This document shows positions 59,546-64,000 of a DNA stretch of 64,000 nt, piece after piece; the stretch's first letter is position 1, and every line of letters starts with the position of its first letter. The position numbers and the translations under genes were made by a program. The stretch spans positions 2,616,240 through 2,680,239 of the forward strand of contig FN649743.1 of the NCBI GenBank assembly GCA_000310025.1, in the 5' to 3' direction. Below the pieces are notes generated by a model, which saw only the letters and a program-made list of their open reading frames with translations, was not told the DNA's origin and made no database searches. Origin of the DNA: Ectocarpus siliculosus. Lineage: Eukaryota > Sar > Phaeophyceae > Ectocarpales > Ectocarpaceae.

Positions 59546-60024
59546 ACTCAAAGACCTGTTTCGTTACACGATGAGCAAGCCGATGGTGTTTTGGCCGAGG
59601 CGTGATTGCTTGTGTTGATCATTCTTCTTCTTAAGATGAACTTTGTCATGGGGCGGTACTTGATACTATTGGGTTTGGACATATTGTCTCGTCGCGCTAC
59701 CCTAATTGAGCAACATGTCCACAACTACGGCGTTGTTCCACGAACCACACAATGCAACTTCTTGATAATCTTTCATCGAAGAGCACGTTGAGAACGGTGA
59801 GTGCGTTGACCCGTGAGTGATGCTATGGTGTGGTGGTCACCTCGTCTTCCACCGCTGTCGGGTAGGGAGACACAGTCTACGCAAACCTAATGTCCACGGT
59901 CTATTTCGACGTACGGTCGCCGCAACAGGGTCACAGGTTTTCTCCCGACAAGCGAAAGATTTCACCCCAAAAGTGCACCCCCCGAGTGTAGCATCAGTCC
60001 GCGATGCTTTCGTTTATCTTGTAG

Positions 60025-60214
60025 GTGTCCAGTCCCCAGAGGCGGCGAGGGAGGTAGCGACGGCGAGGGAAGCGGCGAGTTTCCCGACCATTGGGCCAGC
60101 ACCGGCGCCTCACCATCAAGCAACCCGTCAATGGTAGCTCGTTCGGTTTCGGTTGCCTCAGATACTACCGATGTCAGTTCAATGGTCGAGGATATGGTCT
60201 ACGCCAGCAAATGA
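60025..60214 (+). CDS. Probable last exon of an unidentified gene
   Basis: A good acceptor (TTATCTTGTAG) opens a frame in phase 2 coding PVPRGGEGGSDGEGSGEF, then SPSSNPSMVARSVSVASD and SMVEDMVYASK with TGA at 60212. The Gly/Glu/Ser-rich then Ser/Val-rich make-up suits a disordered C-terminal tail. Another frame is open here (ORF 59817-60137) but is less protein-like. Upstream exons may lie at 58.8-59.3 kb, where a hydrophobic segment and cysteine codons occur, but the joins are not secure. Confidence 0.35.
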
Positions 60215-60798
60215 CTGCGGGAGGCGTAGGTGCAGCGGTTGAAGAAGCAGAACGTCTCACGAACAACGCTTGAATCGTCGCGGTCACACCCTATGCAGTT
60301 TGCGGTTGGCCAAACGCAAAGAGGACGCGCGGACGCTCTAGCTATCGCTCGAGCGTGATAGAAAACATGATGGCTCCTTCTCTGAAGAATAGGATCACGA
60401 TGTGGCACCGAAATCATGTCCTGATTATGCTGCGAGAAGCAGCGGGTGCCAGGGTAGACGAAGCGGCGGAAACAACGGTGCGTCTTTACCATGGTCGCAG
60501 CTCGGCAAGGTTCAAGCTCCCGAGCGTGTGGGTACTGGGAGAAGAGCAAACGGTCTGCGTTGTACACAGTGCAGCAACTGGAGGACGTAGATGGGGATGA
60601 TGAGGACGGCGTGCGGTTGGATGGAGGAAGAGGAGGGGAAGGAGGAGCAGGAAGAGCAACAACAGAAGGGTTGGGGGGGTCTTCTTCGCAATGGTGGCGG
60701 GTGGCGCAAGCGCACGAACAACGCGGGAGGTCGCACCTCGCCCATGAACAGAGATTTCAGCTCCAGGGCGTGGAGGTAGCGCCAAGGACAGCAAGTAG

Positions 60799-60911
60799 TA
60801 ATGATGCCTGTGGTGGACCCATCGGAGAAAGACGAGGATGTTGCGGAGGACGGGGGAAGCACCGAGGAGGATGCGGATGACGACGGCGACGAAGAGGGTC
60901 AAGAGCCATGA
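60799..60911 (+). CDS. Possible last exon with acidic C-terminus
   Basis: After an AG at 60797-60798 the frame reads MMPVVDPSEKDEDVAEDGG and then a Glu/Asp run ending DEEGQEP and TGA at 60909. It could equally be a short ORF in a purine-rich tract (60590-61130), which makes Glu, Arg and Gly codons in several frames. Confidence 0.25.
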
Positions 60912-62820
60912 CCGGCGGCACAAGATGATGAGTATGAACACGTGTGGCCGCAGCTCTCACAAGAACGGGGGCTTTCACGATCTCGGGGGTTGGGGCGCGG
61001 GGACGACAAGAAGCGAAGCCGCCGCGGCTAACCCGAGGAAGAAGGCGGAGGAATAAGGATGAGGGCGACCGAAGCAGCAGTGGAAACTGCTCGCGGTAGA
61101 GGTGGCACGGAGAAAGCAGGAGGAGGAAGAAGAGGAGGTTCTGGGATTGCTTATGTGGAAATTGAAGAGGTCTGGTGGGTGTTCATTAAATGCACTACGG
61201 GTCGTAAGGTTGGCGCTGAAAACATAGGAGGATGCTGGGCCCACGGTTGTCCGTTCGTGGTGTGCGTATCTTGTCCCTGCTATGTAGCGTGCGGATGCAT
61301 CACGCAGAGCTCAACCCCTGCCAATTACTTCGTAGGCCCATTCCCGGGACGCCTCCAAGGCACCTCAGACACGAGGCGAATTGTAATACAGAACGCGCCA
61401 CCTCCTAGTCTAAGAACCTCTGGGTTCATAATTCCTAGGGTCATGCTACGAATGGTCGCTTTATGGGTTTTATTGTACGGGTTCACAAATGGTGCTCGAG
61501 TTCTTTCTTTTTTATTTTATTTTACGCTCAAAGTTTCGTAACTCCTGAGTTCTCAAGCGCAGGCGTGTTCTGAACTGGATACTCCTACATGTCCAAAGCA
61601 GATAAATACGGAAACTGAGGGGTGCACCGGACCGCCGTTCGTGGTGGCGTTCTTCATCCGTCAAGGAAAGGAAATGGTGTGTTGTTGTTTGTCGCTCCAT
61701 GCCGCCGAAAAAATTGGGAACGTATAGCCAGGATGGGGCCATGACCCAAAGTAGTCTACTCCTAAATATAGCAATAAAGTTCAGGGGTGCACCGTTGCGG
61801 CTTTGTTTCCCCGTCGAGGACGGCAAAGTGGGGTTGGTTGTTTTGTCTCTCCATCCCATCCAAAGCTTTTGGGGACCTGTACTGTAGCCAGGATGGAGCC
61901 ATGACCCGAAGTGGCTATAACGTCGAAACCCTAATATAAATAACACTCCGCCCCTTTTTGTAGACTCGAAAACGAGACCGCGGGGTTTCTTGAGCACTCG
62001 AACCGCCCGGCGATTCGTTCCCACACCCCGCACAGCCTTGCTTGCTATTTTCTTGGCGACACAGAAGGCCCTGCAGCACCCGCATGCGTCACCCGCTCCC
62101 CCCGTGTTGCAGGAGGATCTCTGCCATTGAAATTCGTAATTGAACGTGTACAACTTTCAGGATGATTTGCAACATTGTGTGGTGTGTATCAGCGTCGACA
62201 GCCGACCGCGGTTGAAGTCATGATGAGCACTCAGTCCCTCGGTGGCACGGCAAAGTCTACATACTGTAGATTGCTTACCAAGATCATACTGTAGATTGCT
62301 TACCAAGATATCACACCGTTGCATGCCACTTCACACACTGGAATATTTCTGTACACACTCTGTAGCAGTATGTGGCTGTGCCGACAAAAATATGGCCGCG
62401 TTAGAACTTTGTCGAGAGCATGCCGACGACGTATCGTTTGATTTGGTATGCTGCTCGTCGTGAAGTATTCGAGTTAGGTACACGTAATCCAGCAGCAGAT
62501 CCAACATGAGAATCTCGAGTTCACACGTACGCTCGAAGACGGAGCGCGCTGGGTTCCCTAGCACAACCAAGGGGAGCTTAATTTGTACCAGGTAGACCTC
62601 AGCAGCAGCATACAGCAGCAACCCATGTGTAACATACATCTACGAACAAGATCTCCCGCACCGGCCGCCCAACCAAAAACCGATCAGCAGACCAGAACTT
62701 TACGAAACATTTGGAATTTTCTCTGGAGCAACAGGGCTCAAGAGGCAAGGCATCATCATCAAAGGAGGTTCGGTCGGCGCAACAGCAGGCAAGCTTGACT
62801 CACACACACTTCTTGTTGTT
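60912..62820. other. Purine-rich tract then intergenic DNA before gene G
   Basis: 60590-61140 is rich in GGA and GAAG on the plus strand, which opens several frames. The 160-codon ORF at 61059-61541 starts in it and has no recognised domain. The tandem repeat at 61617 follows. The promoter of gene G is not recognised. Confidence 0.4.
61617..61930. repeat. Tandem duplication of about 165 bases
   Basis: Both units run from GGGGTGCACCG through a stretch with TTGTCKCTCCATSCC to TAGCCAGGATGGRGCCATGA and CCCRAAGTRG. They are placed at about 61617 and 61785. Confidence 0.8.
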
Positions 62821-62827
62821 TGACCCC

Positions 62828-64000
62828 ATGGCAGCGAGGGCCCTCTCCAAAGTTGTCGCTCAGGAAGCAACAGAGGGGGCGGTGCTCAAAGTAGGAAGTT
62901 CAGTCACAGGCATCGACGACGAAGAAGGTATGTTTGAACGGGAGTGCGACTTCTTGTTGAGCAGAGAATGGTAGGTATGGCACCACCGACTTGGGGGGTT
63001 GTCAGTGTTGACGCCGAGGTGTGTTTAGCAACACACCGCGGTTGCGCTACTTATGCAACGAGGGCTACGTGACTCGGTGCCTGGGGCTACTGTGCTGTAC
63101 TGATGCTGGGCGGCCCGTTCCCATGGTTCCCTTCCGGTTGGTTCCCCTTCTTCCGCTGTGGGTCTCACTTTGCACTTCCCGTTTTGCGCGCGTGAATGAT
63201 ATGGACGGACTGATGACGGCTGCTTGCGACAACCCCTGATTGCTTTGAAGAGTCATCGGGTGGCGGCTCGTTTGCGAACAACCTCATCGACGGCATGGCG
63301 GAAGGCGTGGTACTCGCAGGTGCGCGCTGTCTGATCCATTGATCTACACACATTTTGGCAATGTCACACGAACCCCTCCAACCATCATTCGTAAAGTCAG
63401 CAGGTTCGTTGTTTTGTTGTGGGAGGCAGTTTTTCACGGGCCTGCCGGACGGGGGGCGTCTCGCAATAACCTCCTCTCGCCGCTGCAGCCGGGAAATCCC
63501 AGGGTTAGACACCCCGTGCCGCCTGCTTTTCTTTCTAGTTTATGGCGTTTGGGACGAGCCCGCCGGTGTCCCGGGTGATTGGTTGCATCAGCTGCTGATT
63601 GTAATCAAGCACGTTCGTGCGCGTTATAAGAAACCACATTTCTGATGTTTGCCTCTTCCACTCTTGCACGCAGCAAGCTGCCAAGCGGGAATTGGCGGTC
63701 TTACAAAGCTCGGGCCTGTGGTATGCCGCCTACTTGTACCCCTCTTGCGTGTAAGCGCCTATCGTGTTGCACGTATGCACAGCATTGCACTGACCTGGAA
63801 TCAACCAGTGGTGTTTGGGCTTTTGCTTATTTATATAGGCTTGGGTTCAAGCCAGGATGTTGAAGACGAGGTGTTGAGAGGACTGCGTGCGGTGTCTTCT
63901 TGTGTCATCATCAACAATTTCTTCTTGCGGTGCACCAGCACTCTCTTGCCGGAAGGGTCGTCTCCGATGGTCTCCGATTGGACACACACAAGATGGCGGG
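62828..64000 (+). CDS. Gene G: 5' part of an unrecognised multi-exon gene, runs off the window
   Basis: Starts at ATG 62828 (MAARALSKVVAQEATEG). Exons 62828-62927, 63251-63319 and a 36-base exon 63539-63574 all join in phase 1, giving SVTGIDDEEESSGGG, FANNLIDGMAEGVVLA and YGVWDEPAGVP. A fourth exon starts at 63674 in phase 1 (SCQAGIGGLTKLGPVVCRLL) and may end at a good donor near 63751. The same frame then stays open to the window end (DVEDEVLRGLRAVSSCV), perhaps a fifth exon from about 63859. Gly-rich and small-residue segments look like membrane-associated stretches, but no family is recognised. The 5' end fits a normal start with CCCCATGG context. Confidence 0.5.

Larger units (their letters stand above)
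56860..59810. other. Stretch with isolated protein-like fragments only
   Basis: Apart from the possible minus exon at 57569-57738 there are fragments such as plus LNALRARVDGVARDARNAA near 58030 and minus VGAEAVLRVVSTDNTSQS near 58330. None could be joined into a gene. Confidence 0.4.

Noticed and set aside
60486-60941. 151-codon minus ORF rich in Leu and Pro that looks like a membrane protein
   Set aside because: It is the complement of a GGA/GAAG purine-rich tract, which gives Leu, Pro and Ser codons on the opposite strand by composition alone.

Overview
The window is nuclear DNA of a eukaryote with many spliceosomal introns. Genes are built from short exons with clean GT-AG borders, introns run from about 170 to over 2000 bases, and simple repeats, inverted-repeat elements and tRNA-like repeats are scattered throughout. 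A run of 100 Ns marks an assembly gap. Gene texture (GC-rich exons, lineage-specific cysteine-rich membrane proteins, an HSPA12-type Hsp70) suggests a stramenopile, most likely a brown alga of the Ectocarpus type. That assignment is inference; no marker gene proves it.

Layout. 1-6.9 kb: repeats, an unrecognised minus-strand ORF broken by an in-frame stop (2836-3500) and one possible minus exon (4926-5417). 6.9-10.4 kb and 16.4-18.0 kb: two plus-strand genes (called A and B here) for single-pass membrane proteins with cysteine-containing ectodomains, acidic or Thr/Ser/Glu linkers, near-identical transmembrane segments and Pro/Tyr/Gln-rich tails. 18-24 kb: almost no supportable genes. 24.0-33.2 kb: the best gene of the window, a minus-strand, 13-exon HSPA12-like Hsp70 ATPase of about 557 residues whose frame closes across every intron. 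Its introns carry a palindrome-ended transposon and several repeats. 36.9-44.5 kb and 49.5-56.9 kb: two copies of a two-gene block. Each block holds a type I membrane protein gene (C, D) followed by a predicted soluble or membrane-anchored protein gene (E, F); corresponding points lie about 12.3 kb apart. 60.0-60.9 kb: isolated 3' exons. 62.8 kb to the end: the 5' part of a further gene (G) that leaves the window.

How the genes relate. A, B, C and D share one plan: an ectodomain on small exons, a low-complexity linker, then one exon with the transmembrane helix and tail, joined mostly by phase-1 introns. This is a local family of lineage-specific surface proteins growing by duplication. Gene C shows internal exon duplication and decay (lost start codon, an out-of-phase repeat exon). 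Gene D shows growth of an 18-base coding minisatellite. E and F end in a segment that resembles the C-terminal beta domain of GrpE, which is notable beside an Hsp70, but no link is shown.
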